Shown: piece by piece, positions 45,365-52,320 of the stretch
Position numbering within the stretch: position 1 is the first letter of the stretch
Layout: each line of letters starts with the position of its first letter
NCBI RefSeq assembly: GCF_000262305.1
Contig: NC_017910.1
Location: 2,976,001 to 3,040,000 of the forward strand
Direction: 5' to 3'
Length of the DNA: 64,000 bases
Origin: Shimwellia blattae DSM 4481 = NBRC 105725
GTDB taxonomy: Bacteria; Pseudomonadota; Gammaproteobacteria; Enterobacterales; Enterobacteriaceae
The notes under the pieces: model-generated
Seen by the model: only the letters and a program-made list of their open reading frames with translations
Told to the model about the DNA's origin: nothing
Databases searched by the model: none
Made by a program: the position numbers and the translations under genes

Positions 45365-46276
45365 ATGCTGTGGTTTAAAAATGTAATGGTTTACCGTTTA
45401 AGCCGTGACGTTACGTTGCGTCAGGACGAGATGGAAAAACAATTAGCGCCGCTGTCGTTCACACCCTGTGGCAGCCAGGATATGGCCAAAACAGGCTGGG
45501 TATCGCCGATGGGCGCCCGGAGTGATGCGTTAACCCACGCGGTTAACGGGCAGATAATGATCTGCGCCCGCAAAGAAGAGAAGATCCTACCCACGCCGGT
45601 TATCAAACAGGCGCTGGAGGCAAAAATTAACAAGCTGGAGGCCGACCAGGGCCGCAAGCTGAAAAAAACCGAAAAAGACGCCCTGAAAGACGAAGTGCTG
45701 CACTCGCTGCTGCCCCGCGCCTTCAGCCGCTTTAGCCAGACCATGATGTGGATAGACAGCGTCAATGGCCTGATAATGGTCGACTGCGCCAGTGCCAAAA
45801 AGGCCGAAGATACGCTGGCGCTGCTGCGCAAAAGCCTCGGCTCCCTGCCGGTGGTTCCGCTCACCATGGAGACCCCCATCGAGCTGACGCTGACCGAGTG
45901 GGTCCGCTCTGGCAGCGCGGCCCAGGGCTTCCAGCTGCTGGACGAAGCCGAGCTGAAAGCCATCCTTGATGACGGCGGCGTGATCCGCTGTAAAAAACAG
46001 GATCTGGTCAGCGATGAGATAGCCACCCATATTGAGGCGGGCAAAGTGGTCACCAAACTGGCCCTCGACTGGCAGCAGCGCATTCAGTTTATGCTGTGTG
46101 ATGACGGCTCCCTCAAGCGCCTGAAATTCAGCGACGAGTTGCGCGATCAGAATGACGATATCGACAGGGAAGATTTTGCCCAACGTTTTGATGCGGACTT
46201 CACGCTGATGACCGGTGAGCTGGCAGCGCTTATCCAGGGGCTGACAGAAGGACTGGGCGGAGAGGCCCAGCGCTAA
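45365..46276 (+). CDS. rdgC: Recombination-associated protein RdgC
   Basis: 303 residues, the E. coli length. It begins MLWFKNVMVYRLSRDVTLR and ends ELAALIQGLTEGLGGEAQR, and the central block AFSRFSQTMMWIDSVNGLIM is unchanged. RdgC forms a ring-shaped dimer on DNA and limits RecA filament growth. The ATG at 45365 is chosen over an in-frame codon seven residues upstream because it matches the family. Confidence 0.97.
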   Translation: MLWFKNVMVYRLSRDVTLRQDEMEKQLAPLSFTPCGSQDMAKTGWVSPMGARSDALTHAVNGQIMICARKEEKILPTPVIKQALEAKINKLEADQGRKLKKTEKDALKDEVLHSLLPRAFSRFSQTMMWIDSVNGLIMVDCASAKKAEDTLALLRKSLGSLPVVPLTMETPIELTLTEWVRSGSAAQGFQLLDEAELKAILDDGGVIRCKKQDLVSDEIATHIEAGKVVTKLALDWQQRIQFMLCDDGSLKRLKFSDELRDQNDDIDREDFAQRFDADFTLMTGELAALIQGLTEGLGGEAQR

Positions 46277-46280
46277 GACA

Positions 46281-46306
46281 AAACCCGGCTTGCGCCGGGT
46301 TTTTTA
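46281..46306 (+). terminator. Terminator after rdgC
   Basis: AAACCCGGC (46281-46289) pairs with GCCGGGTTT (46294-46302) around TTGC, with six T residues. The first copy of the unusual repeat begins immediately after it. Confidence 0.92.
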
Positions 46307-46353
46307 ATGGTTCATCGCATTTAAGCGTGGCGGCTGAAGCCTTTTCCCAAAGG

Positions 46354-46488
46354 ATGGTGTTGGCGAATAGCGATTCGCAGGCGCTTCAGGCATTGTGCCG
46401 AGATCTGGTCTATGTACGTTTAGTGGAAAGGTTCCGCTCCCCGGGCACCGGTATTTCTTTGTGGCAACCGAACCCGGTCGCGTCCTAA
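46354..46488 (+). CDS. Possible small protein in left repeat copy
   Basis: 44 codons, starting MVLANSDSQALQAL and ending LWQPNPVAS, lie in the left repeat unit. The right unit carries a related start (MICENSDPRPLQ) in the equivalent place on the other strand, and NSD plus FRS are shared. The AAAGG before the ATG touches the start codon, which is poor spacing. It may be a leader peptide, a decayed gene, or a chance frame over a structured RNA. I would not give it a name. Confidence 0.2.
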   Translation: MVLANSDSQALQALCRDLVYVRLVERFRSPGTGISLWQPNPVAS

Positions 46489-46500
46489 AGGGGAATGCCG

Positions 46501-46524
46501 TGCACTGAACCCCAAAACCTGGAC
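46501..46524 (+). repeat. IS terminal inverted repeat (orfB-side end)
   Basis: Starts TGCACTGAACCC and ends CCTGGAC; pairs with the other end with a few central mismatches. Confidence 0.9.
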
Positions 46525-46533
46525 ACCGCCTGA

Positions 46534-47319
46534 TTACTGTTTTTCTACCTGAGCCCGGTATTCTACCGGGCTTACTCCTCCAGTCTTAAGGCTGATACGT
46601 TCTTGATTGAAGTAATGAATGTATTTCGCTATATCCCGTCGCAGTTCTTCAGGATCCCGATACTCCTTGCGGTAATACATCTCCGTTTTCAGGTGGCTAA
46701 AGAAATTTTCCATCACAGCATTATCAAGACAGTTACCCTTACGTGACATACTCGGCCTGATCCCTGCATCAGCCAGCATACTGCGCCACATGAGTGTGTG
46801 GTAATGCCACCCCTGATCGCTGTGTAATATCAACTCTGGCCTATAATTTTTCCCTTTCAGGCTCTTATCCAGCGTCTTACAGACCAACCCCAGAGAGGGC
46901 CTCAGAGATGTATGCCAGGCAACAATTTCCTTATTAAACAAATCCTGTATAACGGAAAGGTAGAGCTTATGTGTTCCGGCGCGAAACTCTGTTATATCTG
47001 TGCACCATTTCAGCCCGCTGCTACAGGCCCTGAAATTACGGGCGAGAAGATTCTCTGCTGTTACGCTGCATCCTCCCATATAGGAGCGATACTTTTTACG
47101 TCGTAACTGACAGAGCAGGCCATGCTCCTTCATCAGCTTTCTGACAGTTTTGTGATTTAGTGTAAAACCCTCTTTTCGCAGGGCAAGTGTCATACGTCGG
47201 TAACCGTAACGACCAGCATGATGTTTATAGATTGCCTGTATAGCCAGCACGATATCAGCATATTTGTCCGTTGTGGTATCACTTCTGGCGCATTGATAGT
47301 AATACGTACTGCGTGGCAA
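46534..47319 (-). CDS. IS150-group transposase OrfB (DDE integrase domain)
   Basis: 261 codons from MPRSTYYYQCARSD. An HTH_21-like segment (YGYRRMTLALRKEGF) comes first, then the rve integrase fold with catalytic residues in WCTDITEF (Asp), LHSDQGWHY (Asp) and CLDNAVMENFFSHLKTE (Glu). The frame stays open upstream to the slippery heptamer at 47427-47433, so the active form is probably a -1 frameshift fusion with OrfA. No stop or frameshift damage is seen. Confidence 0.93.
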   Translation of the reverse strand: MPRSTYYYQCARSDTTTDKYADIVLAIQAIYKHHAGRYGYRRMTLALRKEGFTLNHKTVRKLMKEHGLLCQLRRKKYRSYMGGCSVTAENLLARNFRACSSGLKWCTDITEFRAGTHKLYLSVIQDLFNKEIVAWHTSLRPSLGLVCKTLDKSLKGKNYRPELILHSDQGWHYHTLMWRSMLADAGIRPSMSRKGNCLDNAVMENFFSHLKTEMYYRKEYRDPEELRRDIAKYIHYFNQERISLKTGGVSPVEYRAQVEKQ

Positions 47320-47369
47320 AGCCGCAGCGCGAAGTAAATATTTCAGCTTATGATCTGGTAGCAGTGCGT

Positions 47370-47903
47370 TTATTGTTGCCGCTTTTTCTGCTGCTCCCTG
47401 AGTTCTTCCTCTCTCAGGGATTTTAACTTTTTTAGGTAGGCATTTTCAGCGCGTAGATATTCAAGTTCATCCTGAAGTTCAGCATGAGTCATCTCACTGA
47501 ACTCCCGGGGATTTGGTGGGGATTTTGCTTTTTTCATAGCAACTCCAGAAGTGATAATTCGGGCAGTTTTGGCTGGTTTAAATGCTCTGCTGCCGTTGAG
47601 CTGATAACGTTTTAACCAGTTCAGCACGCAGGTTTCATTAGGGATAGCAAAGTGCGCGGAGGCATCCTCGCAACTACACCGGTTTCTGATGATGTAACGG
47701 ACAACGCATAGCTTAAATTCGGCAGTATAGGGATGGCGAGAGCGGGGCTTCAGTCCCTCCATACCCTGGTGCCTGTATGCCCGAATCCAGCGATTTAGAG
47801 GGGATTTTCCAACCTTAAACTGGCGTGCTGTCTCTTTTAGTGTAGCTTTTCCGGCCAGGTAATGCTTAACGGCTGCCAGCCGGACTTCCACAGGATATTT
47901 CAT
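47370..47903 (-). CDS. IS150-group OrfA (helix-turn-helix protein)
   Basis: 177 codons from MKYPVEVRLAAVKHYLAG. Two helix-turn-helix units (about 10-55 and 65-110, with KETARQFKVGKSPLNRWI) are followed by a leucine-zipper segment (HAELQDELEYLRAENAYLKK) used for multimerisation. It binds the element ends and is the N-terminal part of the fusion transposase. Confidence 0.93.
   Translation of the reverse strand: MKYPVEVRLAAVKHYLAGKATLKETARQFKVGKSPLNRWIRAYRHQGMEGLKPRSRHPYTAEFKLCVVRYIIRNRCSCEDASAHFAIPNETCVLNWLKRYQLNGSRAFKPAKTARIITSGVAMKKAKSPPNPREFSEMTHAELQDELEYLRAENAYLKKLKSLREEELREQQKKRQQ
47427..47433 (-). other. A-AAA-AAG slippery heptamer for -1 frameshift
   Basis: On the minus strand the codons CTA AAA AAG in orfA give the classic heptamer. 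Slipping back one base continues in an open frame (KVKIPERGRTQG...) that runs into OrfB. This is the standard control of IS3-family transposase. Confidence 0.85.
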
Positions 47904-47932
47904 GTTTATGATCTCCGGACTATGAATAGTTA

Positions 47933-47956
47933 GTCCAGGATCCTGGGTTCAGTGCA
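47933..47956 (-). repeat. IS terminal inverted repeat (orfA-side end)
   Basis: Read on the minus strand it begins TGCACTGAACCC and ends CCTGGAC, matching the other end of the element. Confidence 0.9.
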
Positions 47957-48160
47957 GCCGATTCCCCTTTAGGGATACCCCCGGCCCGCGGGGAAACTGT
48001 CGCTGGCGCGATACGCTCTGCTGCGCCTCAATCCTGCGGTCCGGTCGGGATTCGACATCCTGTCTCAGCCCTCCCTGTGGCGGCCATCCGGGCCGCCCCC
48101 CCTGGTCTTTTCAGCTTCGCGCCGCCAGTTTCTTTTACGCGGGACTGGAAAACCCCTGCG

Positions 48161-48199
48161 GTAAAACAAAACAGTTTCAGCGGCTGAAATGCCGCTGAA
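48161..48199 (-). terminator. Hairpin with U-rich tail ending the right repeat unit
   Basis: TTCAGCGGC (48176-48184) pairs with GCCGCTGAA (48191-48199). On the minus strand ACTGTTTTGTTTT follows. It is placed where a transcript of the right unit, read from about 48600, would end. Confidence 0.6.
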
Positions 48200-48585
48200 T
48201 GTCAGTTAATGGCCGCGAGGGTGTTAAACCCCCGCATAAAGGCAATCGGCGAAAACGCAGGCGTGGCTCAAGGACTGGCTGCCAGGATGGCAGCCAGAAG
48301 GAAGGTTGAGGCATGGATGCCGAATCCTGACTGGTCCGCCAGAGCAAGCCGGAGTTGCAGCGAACCGCGCAGCGGCGATTGACCGCGGGCCGGCGAGGTC
48401 TCCAGGAGGGGACCGGCCCCCCCCTCCTGGAACGCGACCAGGTTCCGCACACAACATATGAGTGCCCATCGTCAGGGAGCGGAACCCGTTCATCGGGCGT
48501 TCATATGTCCGAACCTGAAGCGGGCGAGGATCGCTATTCTCACAAATCACCGTTTGGGAAATATCACGCTAACCCGCGATGAACC
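48200..48585 (-). repeat. Structured repeat unit, right copy
   Basis: Minus-strand copy of the unit at 46309, facing it. Hairpin 1 is 48402-48411 with 48421-48430 (CCAGGAGGGG/CCCCTCCTGG). Hairpin 2 is 48275-48284 with 48288-48297. Both correspond to hairpins in the left copy but differ by paired changes. A third, longer hairpin with two G-T pairs closes CATATGAGTGCCC (48456-48468) on GGGCGTTCATATG (48495-48507). Three overlapping open frames of 60-108 codons are present, none resembling a protein I know. It starts 20 bp from the pirin stop. Confidence 0.75.
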
Positions 48586-48605
48586 TTTTTAATGGGTGAT
48601 ACCTG

Positions 48606-49352
48606 TCAGGCCTCTTCCGGCCACTGGGGCATTTCGATAATAATAAAATGCGCGTGCTGCTCTGTGGCGCGAAAACTTAGGCTCGCCGGGCCGGTTATCT
48701 CCAGGGTGTCGCGCGCTTGCAGGGTGGGCAGCCCGGCAATGTCCACACTGCCTTCAATATTGCTGATATACGCCTGGCGCCCGGCCTCCAGGGTCCAGTT
48801 TACCCGGGCTTCTGCACGGGTCAGCTCGCTGACGTACATATTCACATCCTGGTTGAGCTGCAGCGGCGCGTCGTCGTTTGCGATACTGCCGACAATATGG
48901 GCAATCCGGTTTTCACGATCCTGTTCGCCAAAATGGTGGCTGTGGTAGCGCACCTCCAGCCCCTGGCGCGGCGGCAGGATCCAGATCTGCAGGAAGCGGC
49001 ACCACTCATCGTGCTTATTCAGCTCCGAATGCCAGACCCCGCGCCCGGCGGTAATGGCCTGGGCATCTCCCCGCCCCAGCACTTCCTCAACCCCGGTGGC
49101 GCTGTCCCAGTGGGTCAGGTGGCCGTGGACCACATAGCTGACTATCTCCATATCTTTATGGGGATGCTTGTCAAACCCGCTGTGGGGTTTAACGTCGTCG
49201 TCATTGACCACCCGCAGCACCCCGTAGTGCATATTGTCCGGATCGTAGTAATTCGCGAAGGAGAAATGAAACCGGGTATTTGCCGGGTGATAATCGCTGG
49301 CCGGTAAATAGTGCAGCGAGTCCGCGCTTTTTAAACGATAATCTGTGGCCAT
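48606..49352 (-). CDS. Pirin family protein
   Basis: 248 residues. The bicupin has the N-terminal metal site FDKHPHKDMEIVSYVVHG (two His, one Glu nearby), followed by AITAGRGVWHSELNK. Pirins are iron-binding; some have quercetinase activity and others act in regulation. The ATG at 49352 follows GAGGAA. The gene is divergent from a LysR regulator across 92 bp, the common pirin/LysR pairing. It is absent from this place in E. coli K-12. Confidence 0.85.
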   Translation of the reverse strand: MATDYRLKSADSLHYLPASDYHPANTRFHFSFANYYDPDNMHYGVLRVVNDDDVKPHSGFDKHPHKDMEIVSYVVHGHLTHWDSATGVEEVLGRGDAQAITAGRGVWHSELNKHDEWCRFLQIWILPPRQGLEVRYHSHHFGEQDRENRIAHIVGSIANDDAPLQLNQDVNMYVSELTRAEARVNWTLEAGRQAYISNIEGSVDIAGLPTLQARDTLEITGPASLSFRATEQHAHFIIIEMPQWPEEA

Positions 49353-49444
49353 GGTAATGTTCCTCAATAGATCCTGATGTGCCGATCCTATGCCCGTCAG
49401 CCACCTGGATAAACCGGCTATGCCGTAAGACTCCATTACGCAAA

Positions 49445-50335
49445 ATGAAAGAATATGATTTGACCGCCCTGCGCAGCTTTGTTGCCGTGGTCGACAGCGG
49501 CAGCTTTTACAATGCGGCTATTCAGCTGGAGGCCAGCAGCGCCGCCATCAGCCGACGCATCTCCGCCCTGGAGGCCCGTCTTGGGGTGAAGCTGCTTAAC
49601 CGCACCACCCGGCAACTGGATGTTACCCCGGCAGGCCAGCAGTTCTACCAGGATGTGACCGGGATCCTCAACGCCCTGGAGCAGGCCGAGGAGCGGCTCA
49701 GTTGTACCCAGGAGACATACAGCGGTACGGTGCGCCTGGGTGCCCCCCTGAGCTTCGGCATGAAAAAGCTCGCCCCCCTGCTGCCGCAATTTATGCGCCA
49801 GTATCCCCGGGTCACCCTGCAACTGCAGATGGACGACCGGGTCGCGGATATGGTGACTGAGGGGCTGGATCTCGCCCTGCGCATCGGTCATCTGGCTGAT
49901 TCCACCCTCGTCAGCCGCCAGATAGCGCTGCTGCCCCGGGTGTTCTGCGCCGCACCGGATTATCTGGCCCGCCAGGGAACGCCGCACTCTCCGGCCCAGC
50001 TGCGCCACCACGCGCTGCTGCGCTACTCCCTGCTCTCCGCCCGGGACGAGTGGAGCCTGCCGGAAAGCAGCCATCCGGCGGAGTTTTATACACCGCTGGC
50101 GGTCAATAACGGGGATGTGCTGGCCTGCGCGGCCATCGCCGGAATGGGGATCGCAATGCTACCGGAATTTATGGTGGAAGAGGCGCTACAGACCGGCCGC
50201 CTGGTGCGCCTGCTTGAGGAGCACGCCCCGGCACCGCTGCCGCTCTCGCTGGTGAGGCCCTCACGGCAATTTACCCCGCTGCGGGTCACCGCGCTGATGC
50301 AGTTTCTGCACGCCTCACTGGGGGAAGAGCAGTAA
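49445..50335 (+). CDS. LysR-type regulator divergent from pirin gene
   Basis: 296 residues. The helix-turn-helix is LTALRSFVAVVDSGSFYNAA...SSAAISRRISALEARLG (about 5-47), then a CrgA/DsdC-like effector domain with GTVRLGAPLSFGMKKLAPLL. It probably controls the divergent pirin gene. The ATG at 49445 is chosen because it gives the usual MKEYDLTALRSF start; the frame is open further upstream without similarity. Confidence 0.85.
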   Translation: MKEYDLTALRSFVAVVDSGSFYNAAIQLEASSAAISRRISALEARLGVKLLNRTTRQLDVTPAGQQFYQDVTGILNALEQAEERLSCTQETYSGTVRLGAPLSFGMKKLAPLLPQFMRQYPRVTLQLQMDDRVADMVTEGLDLALRIGHLADSTLVSRQIALLPRVFCAAPDYLARQGTPHSPAQLRHHALLRYSLLSARDEWSLPESSHPAEFYTPLAVNNGDVLACAAIAGMGIAMLPEFMVEEALQTGRLVRLLEEHAPAPLPLSLVRPSRQFTPLRVTALMQFLHASLGEEQ

Positions 50336-50339
50336 AACA

Positions 50340-50362
50340 GCCGGTGTGTGCGCCACACCGGC
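50340..50362. terminator. Hairpin between convergent LysR gene and ppnP
   Basis: GCCGGTGTG (50340-50348) pairs with CACACCGGC (50354-50362). No U tract. Confidence 0.45.
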
Positions 50363-50370
50363 CCGTATCA

Positions 50371-50655
50371 TTACAGATAACGGCACAGATAAGAGGTCGG
50401 CTCGGCCACTTCAAGGGCAAATTCACTATTGCCCGGCACCTGAAAAGACTCACCGGCGCTGAAAACCCGCCATTCGGTGGCCCCCGGCAGCAGCACATTC
50501 AGCTCGCCGCTGATGACCGTCATCTCTTCCGGCTGGCCCGTGCCAAAGGTGTACTCGCCGCTCGCCATGACGCCAACACTGGCACGCCCGGTTGCGCTGC
50601 TGGAAAAACCAATCGACTTCACTTTCCCTTCAAAATACTCATTACTCTGGAGCAT
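50371..50655 (-). CDS. ppnP: Pyrimidine/purine nucleoside phosphorylase PpnP
   Basis: 94 residues, the E. coli YaiE/PpnP length: MLQSNEYFEGKVKSIGFSSS at the start and FALEVAEPTSYLCRYL at the end. A single cupin domain phosphorolyses several nucleosides. An upstream in-frame ATG at 50688 is rejected for lack of similarity. It follows aroL by 57 bp; E. coli has yaiA and aroM in between. Confidence 0.95.
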   Translation of the reverse strand: MLQSNEYFEGKVKSIGFSSSATGRASVGVMASGEYTFGTGQPEEMTVISGELNVLLPGATEWRVFSAGESFQVPGNSEFALEVAEPTSYLCRYL

Positions 50656-50712
50656 AACGACGCCTTTCTCTGTGAGCGAAAAAACCACTATAGTCGCGCC
50701 AGGCCAGGGGGA

Positions 50713-51237
50713 TCAACTGGCCCGGGCGTAACGCAATGATTCAAGAATGGATTCCACCACCTGCTCCGGTGCCCTGTCGGCATCAATCACGTGGTGCGCC
50801 ACCTGGCGGTAAAGTGCGTCGCGGGCGGCGAGCACCTCGGCCATTTCGTCGGTAATGGGCCGCCCGGTCAGGGTCGGGCGCTGATCCTCTTCCGGGAACG
50901 CCGCAAGACGGCTGGCTAAAATATGCGCCGGAGCCCGCAGGTAAATGACCTGGCCGTTGTCGCGCATAAACTGGCGGTTCTCTTCCGCCAGCACAATACC
51001 GCCGCCGGTTGCCACCACGGTGCCCGGCACCGTTACCGCGCGCAGCGCCTCGCTCTCACGGCGGCGAAACCCCGGCCAGCCGTCACGCTCAACCATCTCG
51101 GCGACCGTCATGTGCGTGGTTTCCAGTAACCAGAGATCCGTATCGGTAAAACGGAATCCCAGAGCGCGGGCCAGTGCATTTCCTGTGGTGGTTTTCCCGC
51201 ATCCGCGGGCGCCGACTAAGAAAACAGGTTGAGTCAT
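50713..51237 (-). CDS. aroL: Shikimate kinase II
   Basis: 174 residues, the E. coli length. The P-loop GARGCGKTTTGNALA is at residues 8-22, shikimate-binding Asp/Arg in FTDTDLWL and RRRESEALR, and the lid in EEDQRPTLTGRPI. It phosphorylates shikimate in the common aromatic pathway. Two TyrR-type boxes lie upstream. Confidence 0.96.
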   Translation of the reverse strand: MTQPVFLVGARGCGKTTTGNALARALGFRFTDTDLWLLETTHMTVAEMVERDGWPGFRRRESEALRAVTVPGTVVATGGGIVLAEENRQFMRDNGQVIYLRAPAHILASRLAAFPEEDQRPTLTGRPITDEMAEVLAARDALYRQVAHHVIDADRAPEQVVESILESLRYARAS

Positions 51238-51337
51238 GAATGGTTAAATCCTCTTCATACCCGCCGCAATATCACGGCCGGCAGACAGTGCAAACAACAA
51301 AAGCGAATGATAGCAGCAATTAGATTGCGGTGAAATC

Positions 51338-51355
51338 TGTAAAAAATTCATTACA
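51338..51355. promoter_or_regulatory. TyrR box upstream of aroL (near)
   Basis: TGTAAA-N6-ATTACA, one mismatch from the TyrR consensus TGTAAA-N6-TTTACA. It lies 100 bp before the aroL start. aroL is a known TyrR/TrpR target in E. coli. Confidence 0.65.
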
Positions 51356-51413
51356 GCAAATAATCAATGTTTACTGAACTGAAAAACTGTAGCACAGCAA
51401 ATAAAACACAACA

Positions 51414-51431
51414 TGTAAAGTTATTGTTACA
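51414..51431. promoter_or_regulatory. TyrR box upstream of aroL (far)
   Basis: TGTAAA-N6-GTTACA, one mismatch from consensus, 76 bp beyond the first box. Between the two lies a loosely symmetric TTTACTGAACTGAAAA that might be a weak third box or a TrpR site. Confidence 0.6.
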
Positions 51432-51588
51432 GTCAATTCTTGCCTAAAAACAACCGGTGACAGCCGATAACTTCTTAAAACTTCGTAAAGAAATCTGCGC
51501 AAAGTTTTACTTAACACCGTATTTACAACATCTTATTTTCGGTCAGACTATGCTGGTTTTTACGATAACTCTTTTTGAGGTAGTCACC

Positions 51589-52320
51589 ATGCAATCTGAA
51601 GAACAGCGCCTGATTGATGATCTTTTTTCCCGCCTGCAGCAAGCGGAAAACCAGAGCGGAGCCCGGGAAGCCGGGGCCGAGGCGCTGATTGCTGAGCATA
51701 TTAAGCAGCAACCCGGCGCACCTTACTATATGGCCCAGACCATTCTTATCCAGGAGGCGGCCATTAAGCAGTTAAGCAGCCGGGTTGAAGCCCTGGAAGC
51801 CGAAGCCACCCGCCTGCGCGAAACCGCGCGCCCGGCCAGCGGCGGCTTCCTGGCGGGCCTGTTTGGCGGCGGCCAGAAGGCACCCACCAGCGAACCAGGC
51901 TACCAGAGCGGCGGCTCGGCCCCGATCCCCGGCACCCGCCCGGGCAGCCACTATACCGGCAATAACATTCCCGGCAACGCCAGTTATGCCGCTCCGGCCC
52001 CGCAGGCCAGCCGCGGCGGCGGTTTTATGGCCGGTGCCCTGCAAACGGCCGCCGGGGTGGCCGGTGGGGTGATGCTGGGCAATATGCTGACCAGCATGTT
52101 CCACCAGTCCGCGCCGGAAGAGATAGTCAATATCATCAAAGAGCCGGAAAAAGACGCCACCACCAGCCAGACCAGCAACGTGGCTGATACCGATACCGCA
52201 AATAACGACAACAGCGACGACAGCCTGCTGCAAAATGCCAGCTGGCAGGATGACAACAGCGGCTATGGCGGTGACGACTTCGGTGGCGACGATTTCGGGG
52301 ACGACGACAGCTGGATTTAA
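51589..52320 (+). CDS. DUF2076 family protein with acidic tail
   Basis: 243 residues. The N-terminal helical domain (MQSEEQRLIDDLFSRLQQAE, about 1-80, partly coiled coil) is typical of DUF2076. A Gly/Ser/Pro-rich linker, a glycine-rich hydrophobic patch (GFMAGALQTAAGVAGGVMLGN, about 145-170) and a very acidic end (GGDDFGGDDFGDDDSWI) follow. The ATG after TTTTTGAGGTAGTCACC is a strong start. The family is described as periplasmic ligand-binding or membrane-associated; no signal peptide is visible here. No counterpart lies between aroL and yaiI in E. coli. Confidence 0.75.
   Translation: MQSEEQRLIDDLFSRLQQAENQSGAREAGAEALIAEHIKQQPGAPYYMAQTILIQEAAIKQLSSRVEALEAEATRLRETARPASGGFLAGLFGGGQKAPTSEPGYQSGGSAPIPGTRPGSHYTGNNIPGNASYAAPAPQASRGGGFMAGALQTAAGVAGGVMLGNMLTSMFHQSAPEEIVNIIKEPEKDATTSQTSNVADTDTANNDNSDDSLLQNASWQDDNSGYGGDDFGGDDFGDDDSWI

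Larger units (their letters stand above)
46501..47956 (-). mobile_element. IS3-family insertion sequence (IS150 group), complete
   Basis: 1456 bp bounded by imperfect 24-bp inverted repeats that start TGCACTGAACCC at both ends (46501-46524 and 47933-47956 reversed). A 4-bp target duplication GCCG stands at 46497-46500 and 47957-47960. Inside are orfA and orfB with a slippery heptamer between them, so the element looks able to produce its OrfAB transposase. Length, ends and proteins resemble IS150. It lies inside the left repeat unit. Confidence 0.95.
46309..48124 (+). repeat. Structured repeat unit, left copy (interrupted by IS)
   Basis: On the plus strand, from GGTTCATCGC (46309) through 46500 and then from 47957 to about 48124, this stretch shares collinear blocks with the minus strand of 48585 to about 48200. 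The blocks are TTTCCCAAA (46343), GAATAGCGAT (46365), GCTTCAGG (46383), GGTTCCGCTCCC (46430), GGTCGCGT (46476), GGCCCGCGG (47983) and GGATTCG-N-CATCC (48048). It holds two hairpins: a 13-bp stem split by the IS (46484-46496 with 47961-47973) and GGCGGCC/GGCCGCC (48079-48097). Without the IS the shared part is about 330 bp. The function is unknown. Confidence 0.75.

Noticed and set aside
48177..48582. Three or four overlapping frames of 60-108 codons in the right repeat unit
   Set aside because: They overlap on both strands, none has a clear ribosome site, and the DNA there is better explained as a structured repeat; kept only as a low-weight observation.
46309..48585. Retron interpretation of the structured repeats
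   Set aside because: No reverse transcriptase gene is nearby and the spacing of complementary ends does not fit an msr-msd RNA.
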